Source of the DNA: Saposhnikovia divaricata
Lineage: Eukaryota > Streptophyta > Magnoliopsida > Apiales > Apiaceae
Assembly: GCA_036435485.1 (NCBI GenBank)
Contig: CM071600.1
Coordinates: 47,861,546 to 47,925,545, forward strand
Length of the DNA: 64,000 bases
Reading direction: 5' to 3'
The notes beneath the pieces were generated by a model that saw nothing but the letters and a program-made list of their open reading frames with translations, was not told the origin of the DNA and did no database searches. Positions 11,101-21,300 of this stretch are shown here, in pieces (position 1 is the stretch's first letter; each line of letters begins with the position of its first letter). A program made the translations under genes and the position numbers.

Positions 11101-13764
11101 TTGATGAATGCAGGGGCAACCTACCAAAAAGCGATGAACGAGATTTTTTCAACCCAAATTGGGAAAAACCTAGAGGTATATGTGGATGACGTTATCATCA
11201 AGTCTCAAAGCAGAGAGGCTCACCTGGTCGACCTACGGGAAACTTTTGAAAACTTGAGAAGGTCTAACCTCAAGCTTAATCCTTCTAAGTGCACTTTCGG
11301 CGTAGCCAGTGGTAAATTTCTGGGTCACGTAATTAGCGCCAAGGGAATTGAAGCTAACCCTGACAAGACAAAAGCCATTCTGGACATGCCATCCCCATCC
11401 ACTCCTAAACATGTACAATCCCTCAATGGATGTCTGACTTCTCTGCGACGCTTTATATCCAAACTGTCAGAAAAAAGTTTACCATTCTTCGAAGTTCTGA
11501 AGGGGGTTAGCAAGTCTCGGCAAATAGAATGGACAAAATCATGCCAGGAAGCCTTTGAATCTCTAAAAAGGTATCTCGTTTCTCCTCCAGTACTGTCCCG
11601 TCCAGTCACGGGTGAACCATTATACCTATATCTTGCTGTGGCCAACGAAGCCGTAAGCTCATGTCTCATCCGAGAGGAAAATGGAAAGCAGTTACCCATC
11701 TACTATGTCAGCCATGTACTCAGGAATGCAGAGATTCGTTACCCAACCATAGAAAAAATGGTGTATTGTCTCTTACTGGCCAGTCGGAAGCTACGGCCTT
11801 ATTTCCAAGGACATGATATCAATGTTTACACCAACCATCCATTGCGGAAGATACTCCACAAGCCAGACTTATCCGGGAGATTAGTCAACTGGGCGGTTGA
11901 ACTAAGCCAGTTCAACATCACATATCTACCAAGAGTTTCGATAAAAGGCCAGGCCTTAGCTGATTTCTTAGTTGAATGCTCCGGATTGCCGGATGAAGAG
12001 ATTGATCCCAACTTGAGTGCTCCCTCACAAAAACTATCCTCTCCTTGGAAGTTGTTCGTCGATGGTTCCACGACAACGGACAGTAGCGGGGCAGGCGTCC
12101 TTCTGATCAGCCCTGATGGGTTTGAGGTACAGCAATCAATCAGATTCGCTTTCCCAACTACAAATAATTGTTCCGAATATGAGGCACTCCTTGCAGGTCT
12201 CCGCCTCGCCAAAGCCTTACAGATTCGAAGCCTTCAAGCATACAGTGATTCACAGTTGGTAGTAAATCAGATTCAGGGTAGTTTTACAACCAAGTCACCA
12301 ATGCTGGTACAATATCTGACAGAAACGAAAGAACGCTTGTCACAGTTCGAGGAAGTCACACTCACCGGAATTATGAGGGGGGAGAATCAAAGGGCAGACA
12401 CTTTGGCAAGGTTGGCTACAGCCGAAGAGGCTGAAATGACCACTGCCATTTATCACTCTACCCTAACGGTTCCTTCAGTCAATATGCCTGCGGACGAGCA
12501 CCTACAAGTCATGATGATAACCCAGGGCCCTAATTGGATGACTCCGATCCTTCTATATATACAAGAAGGAATCCTTCCCGAAGATAAAAGGGCAGCCCAA
12601 AGGCTGAGGGCGAAAGCGGCACAATATTCTGTGGTTAACGAATGTCTCTACCGAAGATCCTTCTTGGCACCCCTTCTCAAATGTGTAGACTGTCCCGAGT
12701 CTGACTATTGCATGTTAGAAGTTCATGAGGGGATTTGCGGGAGCCATTCGTCGGGAGAAGCATTAGCACACAAAATTCTCAGACAAGGGTATTATTGGCC
12801 CACGTTGAGGCAAGATTGCATAACCTATGTCAAACAATGCACTAAGTGCCAGCTATTTGCTTCGATTCCCAGACAACCCCCGGTTCTACCTTCATCTATA
12901 TTATCTCCGATACCTTTTGATGTCTGGGGCATGGACATTGTCGGACCATTTCCTCCAGCCAAAGGAGCCCTGAAGTTTCTCATAGTGGCGGTCGACTACA
13001 TGACTAAATGGGTAGAGGCCAAGGCAGTGGCTCATATCACAGCTGCTGTGTGTCGAAAGTTCTTTCACGAGGCCGTGGTGACTCGATTCGGAATTCCCAG
13101 AGTGTTGATAACGGACAATGGAAGGCAATTCATTGATGCCGATTTTGAAGACTATCTCTCCGCCTACCTCATTCAGCATCGAAGATCTTCTGTAGCTTAC
13201 CCCCAGTCTAATGGCCAGGTTGAGGTGACCAACCGCAGTCTTCTAAGGAGCCTCCAGAAAAATCTCGAAGAGCATAAATCATTATGGGCCGAAGAGCTCC
13301 CCAACATCTTGTGGGCTTACAGGACTGACAATAGGAAGCCCACAGGGGAAAGTCCTTTCAGACTCACATATGGAACCGAGGCCCTGATACCAGTGGAAAT
13401 TGGAGAGACTTCTCACCGAGTGCAAAGTTATGATCAACAGCTTAACGAAATAGGGCTTCGAACAAACCTGGATTTGATAGAAGAGAGAAGAGAGAATGCG
13501 GTCATCCGCATGGCCACGTACAAACAGGCGACGGCCAAGTATTTCAAAAAGATCCACCCTCGGCAATTTCAGGAAGGGGATAAAGTGCTACGGTCTACAG
13601 CTGTTTCAGACCCATCTCACACCAAGAAACTGGACCCTGTATGGGAAGGCCCTTATGTGATACGAAAGGCTCTTCGACCAGGTACTTACGTTCTTGCTAG
13701 ACTCAATGGGGAGATAATCCCCAACACCTGGCACGCGATTCATCTCAAGAGGTTCTTCCCTTAG
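8155..13764 (+). CDS. Gag-pol polyprotein of the Tat-type gypsy element, intact
   Basis: One open frame of 1869 codons. Domains in order: Arg/Ser-rich N-terminus; retrotransposon gag domain (about residues 220-330); a variant zinc knuckle starting at Cys476 and spaced C-Y-H..GHHTDEC; aspartic protease with DNGSS at 599-603; reverse transcriptase with YVDD at 1009-1012; the ordinary RNase H; a second archaeal-type RNase H starting near FVDGS (Asp1303); and integrase with an H-H-C-C finger and D1594, D1654, E1690 (D-59-D-35-E). It ends in a short tail like those of non-chromodomain elements. All catalytic residues I looked for are present and there is no frameshift or stop. The first ATG is used here; ATG at 8179 (MSRESS) is the other candidate. 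Confidence 0.95.
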   Translation: MLVSTTRKMSRESSTRRSSSHSASHSPPRSPIHSQFSHLRAQQRYMQEQMDRLTAQMAGNYHEAHHQPYYPDERQGSFATQFPEYYHSERSFSSSRDEERRPSSSSSRSLRQRPESSSSGSRGSVFSRLSGRTEPRARRSYRERSPGAERRRRSRSGDHRRRVPPIIIQQNSAAPRQERQEELMARLARLEDLAAGPLLNMNGGRSPFSEILEVSQVDLGVKITGLESFDGTTDPNDHLSYYENLMICHRYNDITKCRLFISTLKAYARTWFSSLPPRSINSWEEFKVVFLAKFRVNIPHAVHTISLENVKQNPGESLRDYIQKFKTAASKVRELKPATAVDSFVRNMNYEECKDCCKELCNKEPEDLYEAYSIATDYIATDERLRAYYPSSRNRASGSEPRNMQVDGIDDFRGTGRKNFPTDLRAPPRQAKEAPTFTPLNRSPSAILECIRSRDFFQEPPPMRTPADKRDKTRFCAYHASVGHHTDECTSLKYFLERLIKRDLLNDYVQPRRQNAPPPEPRGRGQPARHVVDMIMGGENPPPHKREILHLDAQKAFRWSESTISFTDKDYPEGDECQSGPLTVQLDIAGQDVKKVLIDNGSSVDIIFRHTLRRMILDGQIENQSAEDTRGPLYGFGNNAVPIQGTIDLPTTFGTSPQEVTALVRYYIIDIASSYNVIIGRPTLFYLGAIISTPHMKVKFPTPEGTGALKSDAKASLLCYSASLNLAQTNPRKRKISEFEKRVDSGSASKAPKSERTQVLFIENSYQPNPRNEDQHPTSRLPKAVPGEPTEQVELVVGDPLKLLSVGQGLEEPLKGKVIQLLREYADVFAWKPEDMPGLDETISLHRLHLDPNKKSVKQKRRNFAPERQQAVDEEINKLLKANFIYEIQFPEWIANVVLVKKPNGKWRVCIDYTDLNRATPKDYYPLPTIDHLIDATAGYVLFSFLDAFSGYNQISLAPEDRPKTSFITHRAVYAYRVLPMGLMNAGATYQKAMNEIFSTQIGKNLEVYVDDVIIKSQSREAHLVDLRETFENLRRSNLKLNPSKCTFGVASGKFLGHVISAKGIEANPDKTKAILDMPSPSTPKHVQSLNGCLTSLRRFISKLSEKSLPFFEVLKGVSKSRQIEWTKSCQEAFESLKRYLVSPPVLSRPVTGEPLYLYLAVANEAVSSCLIREENGKQLPIYYVSHVLRNAEIRYPTIEKMVYCLLLASRKLRPYFQGHDINVYTNHPLRKILHKPDLSGRLVNWAVELSQFNITYLPRVSIKGQALADFLVECSGLPDEEIDPNLSAPSQKLSSPWKLFVDGSTTTDSSGAGVLLISPDGFEVQQSIRFAFPTTNNCSEYEALLAGLRLAKALQIRSLQAYSDSQLVVNQIQGSFTTKSPMLVQYLTETKERLSQFEEVTLTGIMRGENQRADTLARLATAEEAEMTTAIYHSTLTVPSVNMPADEHLQVMMITQGPNWMTPILLYIQEGILPEDKRAAQRLRAKAAQYSVVNECLYRRSFLAPLLKCVDCPESDYCMLEVHEGICGSHSSGEALAHKILRQGYYWPTLRQDCITYVKQCTKCQLFASIPRQPPVLPSSILSPIPFDVWGMDIVGPFPPAKGALKFLIVAVDYMTKWVEAKAVAHITAAVCRKFFHEAVVTRFGIPRVLITDNGRQFIDADFEDYLSAYLIQHRRSSVAYPQSNGQVEVTNRSLLRSLQKNLEEHKSLWAEELPNILWAYRTDNRKPTGESPFRLTYGTEALIPVEIGETSHRVQSYDQQLNEIGLRTNLDLIEERRENAVIRMATYKQATAKYFKKIHPRQFQEGDKVLRSTAVSDPSHTKKLDPVWEGPYVIRKALRPGTYVLARLNGEIIPNTWHAIHLKRFFP

Positions 13765-15266
13765 GTACTGTTTCCACCCCATCTACCATATGCTTTTGTT
13801 GTAAAGAACCCACTAGCAGTAACTTAAAAGTTACTTATCTTGTTTTGATGTGTGCGGAAGTATTATATGTATAAATTATCACTGGGTGTACGCTTTTGCG
13901 CCGCTCGTTTAAATTATTATATCGTTTAAGTTGGCTATGTTGTATCATATCTGTCAAATATTTCTCTGTCTCCCGAGACCAAAGCCTTATACCTATGAGG
14001 CCATGCCTATGTATTTGAGGATATCTATAGCCCCCTATTCAAATAGCCAATATGATTAGTTCGAAAGGGACTAAAGGCATAGATGGGGCAATCTATTCAT
14101 TAATGGGCCAACATATGTAGCCCTATTTAGGCTACGGCATGAATAGATTCTGGTACAACACCTTTTCATTCTTAAGCCAACCTATGTAGTTCCAAAGAAA
14201 CTACGGCATGAATTGGTTCCCTGGTCAAACAGGAAAAGGCTTATCGCTCAAACTAATACCTAAAGGAATATTTGATTATATTGTCCGGATTCGACTTTGT
14301 TTATGTCATCTGAATCTTGTTTTAAAATTATTATACTATCTAGACTCCCTTTCTTCCGGAGGAAAAAACAGCGAAAAATGAACGAATGACTTACGATATC
14401 TACAGTTTCCTGAAAGGTTATACTCAGGCATAACTGGCGGTTCAACTATGATCCCTACAGGGCTACAGAATTTAAAGGCTTTCGGCTACGGCTCTAACCA
14501 TGCCTTCCTCATAAAAGGATGTGTTTTAGCCCTTTTATTCAAACGGGAAAAACCCTACCCATATTAATTAAAAAACTCGAATATAAAACTTTGATTATAT
14601 TGTCCGGATTCTGCATTGTTTAAAATTATCCAGATTTTGTATGTTCGATAAATGATTCACCCAAATTCTATATGGTTTTCAGAAAAAACTGAAACGAGGA
14701 TCAACACATGACTTAGCATGCCCATTTATAGAATTTAAAAGCCTTCGGCTACGGCCCTAGCCGTGTTTTAACCCTTTCATTCAAAAGCCTACAAATATAA
14801 CCATTACGTATTTTGCATAATTTTAATTCTTTTTATGTAATATCATTCCGCAAAAACAACTCTTCATCCGAAGGTATTCAAACAGCTACGGCCACATAGC
14901 TAAAGTACAAATAGCCAGGATATTCGCTTCGATTATGACAACCTATGTTTACATCCAATTACCTACATCATCGATTACTAGTATAACCCACTCATTCATT
15001 TCTTTCATAAATGAAGTTTCAGGCAAGATTATAGTAGAACATAATCAAATTAACTGTGTGCCTAAGATAAATCATACATTTAATACAATTGTTAAACTGT
15101 GTGTTAACTGACCTTCTCCAGGCCAGGAATAATGCAAAATAAATCGACAGAAAGAAACGCAAAAAGTAAAAGGAAACCGAACCATTATCCATTCATAATT
15201 AAAAGAACAAGATACAAATTTTTTTCAAAATAAAAACATAAAAATTCCCCCTCCAACTCCAACCAG
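13765..15266. other. Non-coding 3' region of the Tat-type element with CTACGGC repeats
   Basis: No gene is visible between the gag-pol stop and the antisense ORFs. The stretch repeats the word GCTACGGC or ACTACGGC (about 14131, 14192, 14482, 14748, 14885, and again near 15748) and the phrase TTTGATTATATTGTCCGGATT (about 14271 and 14602). The CTACGG core also sits in the LTR hairpins. Long non-coding spacers are usual in this lineage. Confidence 0.6.
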
Positions 15267-15512
15267 CTATGCAACCTGTGCAGTAGAGCTGGAAGAGGAA
15301 CCTGCATCCCCACCCCCGTTGTCACCATCCTTTTTCTTCTTCTCCGCCATCTTCTGAGCTTTCTCCTGGGCTTCTTTTCGCTTCGCCAACGCCTCCTCGA
15401 TCTTGCGAAAGATCTCTGGAAAGTCAGCTACAGATTCTGGCCCATCGAAAACAAGCCCGTCCACGATCACTTTGTTCTCCTCCCAGAGGTAGATCAAGTT
15501 TTTTGGATCCAT
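15267..15512 (-). CDS. Short antisense ORF of the Tat-type element (81 aa)
   Basis: On the minus strand, ATG at 15512 opens an 81-codon ORF starting MDPKNLIYLWEENK and ending in a Lys/Glu-rich coiled-coil-like stretch followed by Gly/Ser. I start it at this ATG because the longer upstream extension translates to a hydrophobic Phe run that looks non-coding. It lies downstream of the larger antisense gene in the same direction. Function is unknown; it could also be a last exon of that gene. Confidence 0.45.
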   Translation of the reverse strand: MDPKNLIYLWEENKVIVDGLVFDGPESVADFPEIFRKIEEALAKRKEAQEKAQKMAEKKKKDGDNGGGDAGSSSSSTAQVA

Positions 15513-16055
15513 GTAAAAGAAGAAAAAGAAAATTATGATTCGGGAGAAAAGGGTGAAGATGCTAATAAACAAAGAGTGATATTTATAAGTGAAAAAGGAG
15601 TTATGAAACGGGTCAGAAGACCAAACGTTTCATACTCCTCATGACCCTTGGAAACCTGCAACAGCATTAAAACCAAAGTCAAAGTGCGGAGACCCAAGAC
15701 TTGACCGTCAGAATTACCAAACCCAAAAAACAAGAAAGATGCAAGGGCTACGGCTAACAAGCACTATTCAAATAAACACTCTTTACACCCAAGGTTTCAT
15801 CAACATCTACGACCCATGTCACAAACAGGATCGCCATGCAACCTAAAGGATGCATACTGTTGGGGGAAGGCAAAACCCCCGATCATCCATCATAAAATCA
15901 AGTGCAAAAAATGAGGAACCCGCAGAAAAAGCAAGAATTAGCATAAAAAGGACTAATCCACAAAATAAAAATTTCAAAGTTACGCCTTTAGGCTTACAGT
16001 GAGATAATAAAGAAAAATACTTCAAAACAAAACATCGTAAGCATAAGACCGCCAC

Positions 16056-18844
16056 CTAGACGGCTGGAACATCATCCATCTTCTCGGGATCAACCCTAGG
16101 TTCTTCAACAGGTTGTACATCCCCACCAGCTTCAACCGTAGTCTTCTCAGCCCCCATGGCTACCGCTACGGTATCCCCGTCATTCCCTTCTCGAGTTTCT
16201 TGGACTTTGGCCAACTCCGCCTCCCGAAAACACTCGACAGAATGCACCTTGAGATCAATGGCATTCCCCACGCCAACAAAACCCAGACAATCATTAAAAC
16301 CCATCTCGTGATAAATCCCCGCTTCAACTTCTACGTCTTCTCTGAAAGCGGCTGATTCCTTATACCTTTTCACGCAATCATCATAGGTAATGCAAGCCTC
16401 TTGCTCCACCTTCTCCAAGGTTTTAGTCATATCACTTAGAGCCGTTTCCTTATTCATGAGAGCTTTCTTCAGCGAATCAATTTCGGATCGCAGATTAGCA
16501 CACGTCCCCCTCTCCGTCTTCAGATGACTTTGAGCTTCGGCCAACTGTTTAACGACCTCGCCACGAGCTTTTTTCTCACTTTGTAATTCCTGGCTCACAC
16601 CCTTCAGCTGGGTCTTAACCTTTTCAGCCGTTCCCCAAGCCTCTGTCTTAGCCTTCCTCTCCAAGCCGGCCTTCTCAGACTCTAAACTCGCTTGACGCTT
16701 ATTGTAAAGCATCCTTTCCATCGCATCCATGAAATAACTTCCAAACTGGAAAACAGATGAAGAAGTCATCATAATAATACCGACAAAACTGAATAAAAAG
16801 AAACGAAAAGGATCAAACGAAGAAGTCCAAAAAGAAACCTTACCTTCCCCAACATTTCCTTTGCGTTCCCCAACACCTCTTCATCGTTCATCTTTACCAA
16901 CCGAGCTTTGTCTGGAGACAAAGAGAAGGCATCAAGGGCCCCCAAAGGACCTTTTCCTTGGACCTCTTCGCCAAGCCATCCTTCACCGGTCCGGAAGCGG
17001 ACCATAGTGTACCCTTCGACCCCTCCGATGGAAGGGACGCGTTTCACCCCTTCGGATTGCCCTGATCCAGAAGCGCCTGCTACCAATTCCAAAGGAATCC
17101 CCCTAGATTCTCGGATATGCGTAGGGAGGACTTCCTCAACCTCACTGTCGCTGCCGGGACCGTCCCTGGAATCAAGCCCAGCCCCACTAACCTTCTGTTT
17201 CTTTCTTAGGACCAGCTGGCCCGACTCTGAACCCCTCTTTCCAGGCTTGGTCACTGGTACAGTAACCGTAGCCTCCGCTTGAACGTTCGAATCCACGGCA
17301 ACACCAACGTTCCCTACGGACGCTTCAGCCACTTGAGTACTGTCCCCTTCACTCTGTTTACTTTCACTGTTCTTCGCTAAGGCCCGTTTTTGAGCTAAGA
17401 AAAGAATTCGACTCTTATTCATGCCTGGGCGAATAGGAAGGTCCTCCAACAGAACTAAGAAGAAATAAGAAAGAAAAGTTTAATCAGATAAAGTCAGAAA
17501 ATAATCGACAAAAGCAAAACACCAAAGAATAATTCAAAAGAAATTCATAAGTGAATCCCTAAATCGTGTTCAACGGATAACAAAAAGAACAAGGCCGGTT
17601 AGATCCTCACGATTATGCTCAATTAAGAAAGGAACATTAAAGAAAGTCTTGTCTTTCCACAAACCCTCAGCCTTTTCCCCTGCAAATTTTATGGCTTCCC
17701 CCATTTCTTCAGGTTGCAAGTGCTCGACCCTTCGGACAGCCCCTGTGACCCCATCATTCTTACGATACTCCGGGAGATACCCCAAATCCCCCCCTCGGAC
17801 AAAAATAAACTCCCCATGCCAGCCCTTGTTGGTAGAAGGACCCTCCACCAACGATCCCCCTAAGGCTTTGCCCTCTTTCCAATGAAGCTCAAACAGGGGA
17901 ACGTACGTCCGGGAAGCTTGCAACTTATGTAGAGACCAAAACAAGGAGAGGGTAGGTTCCCTCCCCAACTCTGTACATCTAGCAATGAAGGCACAAATTT
18001 TCCTAATAGAGTTAGGACCCAATTGACCCAGACCCAACCTCAGATCTTTCAGGAGAGTATGAAAGAATCTGTGCATCGGCAACCGCAGTCCTGCCCTGAA
18101 ATGCTCCAAAGGAATCCCCACCCATAGATCACCTCCTCGATGGTATATAAATTCACCCTCCTCCGGCATCTTTATCTCATACTCCTCGGGAATCTGAAAA
18201 GCATACCTCACCGCCCACAAATAGTCCCTATCAAAGGTGCACCGTTTGTTAATGTATTCCAAATTCCCCAGCTCCCTCTTAAGAATGTCGTCAGGGATTT
18301 TCGCCTCCCCTGCTCTGTGATAACATCCTCTCCCATAGACCTTGAAATAGAGTTTCCTATCAAAGTCCGGAGGGGTGTTCACAAACTTATCTGTAGTGTC
18401 CAACCATCCCTTTTCCGAGCCGAGACAACTTCTAGTGGGAATCCTGAGCTCTTTAACTATCTTCTTCTTACCCTTATCCTTAGCAATACCCGCTAAAGAC
18501 CCCTTTCCCGCTTGTAGTGTCTCGGCACCCTTGGTTACCTTCTCCTTCCCCTTAGGCGATTTTCCCTTATTCAGAAATCCCTTTTTCATACCCCCTATCG
18601 CCATAACCTCCCTAGGGTTCTTCTGAACGACAACCGACTTCCCAACAGGGATCCTCCATGCCAGAGGTTTATCCGAACTGCCCTCCGTGGAAGACCCCTC
18701 ACTTGGGTTGGAAGTTTCAGTCCAGCTCCCAAAACCCCCTATGTTCCCAGATCCAGATAACTGCTCATTGTCTGAATCTGTAGCGCTCTCATCCTCCTGG
18801 ATACCCGTGTCTCTCTTTCTCTTGGTCATCTCCTCACTAAACAA
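16056..18844 (-). CDS. Spliced antisense gene of the Tat-type element (gypsy-type plant transposon domain plus coiled coil)
   Basis: Predicted exons on the minus strand are 18844-17575, 17454-16844 and 16745-16056, joining in frame to 856 codons. The introns are 120 bp (weak donor GTTGAA) and 98 bp (strong donor AAG|GTAAGG, acceptor TTTTCCAG). Exon 1 has a Lys/Ser-rich start and a region reading WVGIPLEHFRAGLRLPMHRF and then LGLGQLGPNS, which resembles the Pfam family named putative gypsy-type transposon. Exon 3 is a long Glu/Lys/Gln-rich coiled coil. Antisense extra ORFs in this position are known in Tat-lineage elements; their role is unsettled. Start could be Met at 18844 or 18829. Splice sites are my reading and are unproven. 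Confidence 0.7.
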
Positions 18845-18989
18845 GAAGAATCACAGAAATGGGAATCACTAAAAACCTTAATCTAACGATTACTCAGTCT
18901 AAAGAATCCCCAAAGAAAAAAGAATCGCAAACCCAAATCGAAAGTGACAACCGAATCCTTTCCCCCTCTATACTACTGAAACAAGGAGA

Positions 18990-19003
18990 AATGCATATAT
19001 ATT
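18990..19003 (-). promoter_or_regulatory. Possible TATA box of the antisense gene
   Basis: Minus-strand AATATATATGCAT lies roughly 150 bases upstream of the antisense ATG at 18844, inside the Tat-type element. It would let the antisense gene be transcribed independently of the LTRs. Confidence 0.35.
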
Positions 19004-19400
19004 GAAGAAAGAAAGTGAAAGAAATAAAGGGCGCACCTGTGTTCGCTCTTGCTAAGCACTCCTCGTGATGTCTTTTCGGACAACTTGGTCACTTAAGAAA
19101 ATGGGATGAAGAGAAGTTAGAAAGATATGAAGAGATTTATATGTAAAAATGGGTTAGACACGTGTATAGAAATAACCCACGGTGTGTGTAACTACCCAAT
19201 AAATCAAACGGACCCTGTTTTCTAGGAAAAGTTGAAACAAAAGTAGGGGTCCACCATTACTGCGATAACCGCATTCGGCCGTGGGTCCCCCACGTTGCCA
19301 TTACGTGGAAGAAATTTTTTCCCGCCTTTTCCGACTAAGAAATAGAGCTCAGCGAGAGAAAACGGTTTCCTAAAGAAAACCCTATCTCTCGTGGGGCAAA

Positions 19401-19856
19401 TGATGGACAAAATAGCTTCGGCCCTACGGCTTAAGCCGAAGCCAAGAGAACGACACCCCAGGCCAGCTACAACCGTAGCGCCCCTACGGCGCTACGGTTT
19501 AAGGTCGACCATATGGGCGTAGATCCCAAGGGCGAGTCCTCAGACATGTGTCCTACCTTTATCCACCTGTCCCGACGCATAACCCCTTAGCTCCGCCCCG
19601 TCATCTACTCTACCCCTACCAAACGAACAGCTGGCCTGACAGCTCCAACTCATTGGCTATCCTACTACCATGAGATCAACGGCGGGAACATAACGGACGA
19701 AGGGAAAGGAGACACGTGGCCGATAAAGGGGCTATATATAGAAAGGAAAGACCAACGGAAAGAGGGTTGGAAAATAAGACCCACACACATACACACCACC
19801 ATCTAAATCTTCTGATGATCGCTACGGATCAGAGTTAGGATATCTGTAGTCCATCA
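19401..19856 (+). repeat. 3' LTR of the Tat-type element
   Basis: 456 bp, by eye identical to 7612-8067, followed directly by the duplicated target GTATC. The preceding bases CTCGTGGGGCAAA are the polypurine-like tract. Because it ends about 260 bp before SWEET exon 4, its promoter reads into the 3' half of the gene. Confidence 0.97.
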
Positions 19857-20115
19857 GTATCTAAACATTATACAACAATCTGTCTTTGTGTTAAGCATGA
19901 TACCTCAGCTCAAGTTTACAGATATCTTTCAATATTTGACCCCTAAGAAATACATCAGGTTATGTTTGAACTGGCATATCAGATTATGTTTGAACCGTTA
20001 ATTAAAATGATAACAATTACATATTGCTACAATCACTACAAAGGAAAAAGTTTATTGGAGTTGTTTTGAATATACAAACTTTCAAGTTTCAACCTAATCT
20101 TTAAGTCGCTTGCAG

Positions 20116-21240
20116 GTAAAAATGTTGGGACTGCTGCTAGGGGTTTTTACTCTGTTCAGTGTCATAGTACTTGTTAGCATGAAGCTATTTGACTCTCCTT
20201 CACGGCAACTTTTCGTTGGATATTTGAGTGTTGCTTCTCTCATATCCATGTTTGCTTCTCCCCTATTCATAATTGTATGTTAATTCTCAAACTCAACAAT
20301 CTAGGTCATATCTGCACAAATTTTATACTGCTAAATATCACTTGATCATTTTTGCATTGCAGAATTTGGTGATCAAAACAAAGAGTGTCGAATACATGCC
20401 ATTTTATCTTTCACTTTCAACCTTCTTGATGAGCATGTCGTTCCTCGCTTATGGAATGTTTAAGCATGATCCATTCATTTCTGTAAGTATCCGAAATATC
20501 TCTCAACCAGTTGAGCACTTGTACTCTCCTTGCAATTCCCTTGGTGTCAAACTTATTGTCCAGTACGTCGAATATAATATATGATTCAATTAAGGTCTCT
20601 TCTTAACACCTTAAGGTTTTAGTAGACTTAGTTACTTGGTGTTAGAGCAGAGGTTTAGGGAAAGGTCTCCCAATTGTTTAAATTTATTAGTTTGCTTGTA
20701 TGTTGATATGTAGAATATCATAATCATATCTCATTCAATGAGGCCCCCTCTTAACAGTGCAGCTTTAGTGCTTTTCCGATCTTTGTTCGTATCAAGGATT
20801 TAACTGCAGCAATGTAATATTGATAGCTATTCTTTTAGATACAACCGATGGGGCTCTTCAAAATGAAATGTGATCTAATCATGATTTGAATTGCACTGAA
20901 ATTGTAATGGGACCATAATCTTTAAGGCTATCCTAAATGTAACTTAATCTTATTTATTGTACTGGACTGCTCGGCTTGAATAGTGAATCATCTGCAGAAT
21001 TTCCGTAGTTTCAACTTGAGACTTAGTTAAACTACTAAACTCCAAACATAAAACAAGAAGGCTCCTCATTTAGAGTACATGTTTGCGTATAGCGGTACAA
21101 CTAATTTGGGTATATTTGTTAAACAGGTGCCTAATGGAGTTGGAAGTGTCTTGGGAATAGTACAATTAGCATTGTACGCATACTACAATAGATTTTCAGG
21201 CCAAGAATCAACGGAACCCTTGTTAGCTTCTTATGCGTGA
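20116..21240 (+). CDS. SWEET2: SWEET2-type sugar transporter, exons 4-6 (3' half)
   Basis: Exons 20116-20274, 20363-20482 and 21127-21240 encode residues 106-235 and the stop. All junctions are GT/AG and in phase 0. They carry the second MtN3/saliva repeat (about residues 106-195): VKMLGLLLGV, the SPLFIINLVIKTKSVEYMPF segment and the last helices, ending EPLLASYA. Joined to exons 1-3 the coding length is 708 nt, typical of the clade, with no stop or frameshift. Seven helices and a tonoplast location are family knowledge. The second half would still be made if the 12.5-kb intron 3 is spliced out; otherwise transcripts from the 3' LTR could produce only this half. Confidence 0.93.
20483..21126 (+). 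other. SWEET intron 5
   Basis: 644-bp AT-rich intron between exon 5 (donor GTAAGT) and exon 6 (acceptor AAACAG). I see no transposon, RNA gene or ORF of note. Confidence 0.8.
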
Positions 21241-21300
21241 AAATACTACAACAGATTTTGGGACGAATCAACAGAACTTTTGTTAGCTTCTTATGCGTGA
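21178..21300 (+). repeat. Tandem duplication of the end of the SWEET coding sequence
   Basis: The last ~60 bases of exon 6, including the stop (21178-21240), are followed at once by a diverged copy (21241-21300) ending in the same TTGTTAGCTTCTTATGCGTGA. The second copy lies in the 3' UTR because the first stop is used. Several substitutions and a short indel separate the copies. Confidence 0.85.

Larger units (their letters stand above)
7612..19856 (+). mobile_element. Complete Tat-type Ty3/gypsy retrotransposon in SWEET intron 3
   Basis: A 12,245-bp element bounded by the 5-bp duplication GTATC (7607-7611 and 19857-19861). Its parts in order are: 5' LTR (7612-8067), PBS, gag-pol ORF (8155-13764), a long non-coding stretch, an antisense gene (18844-16056) with a smaller antisense ORF, and 3' LTR (19401-19856). 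The polyprotein carries a second RNase H between the ordinary RNase H and integrase. That dual RNase H and the antisense ORFs are established traits of the Tat lineage (Tat/Retand/Grande/Ogre). Identical LTRs and an open gag-pol point to a very recent insertion by an element that may still be active. It is GC-richer than its surroundings. Confidence 0.95.

Noticed and set aside
10321..12212. Several minus-strand ORFs of 60-130 codons inside the Tat-type pol gene
   Set aside because: They are shadows of the long sense ORF, with no start context, domain or splice logic. Only the antisense ORFs outside pol (15267-18844) have independent support.
16908..18872. Plus-strand ORFs of 60-124 codons opposite the antisense gene
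   Set aside because: They are reverse shadows of the antisense exons, rich in Ser/Pro/Phe from the complementary codons.
20273..20584. A 103-codon ORF over SWEET exon 5
   Set aside because: It is exon 5 (20363-20482) extended into both flanking introns.
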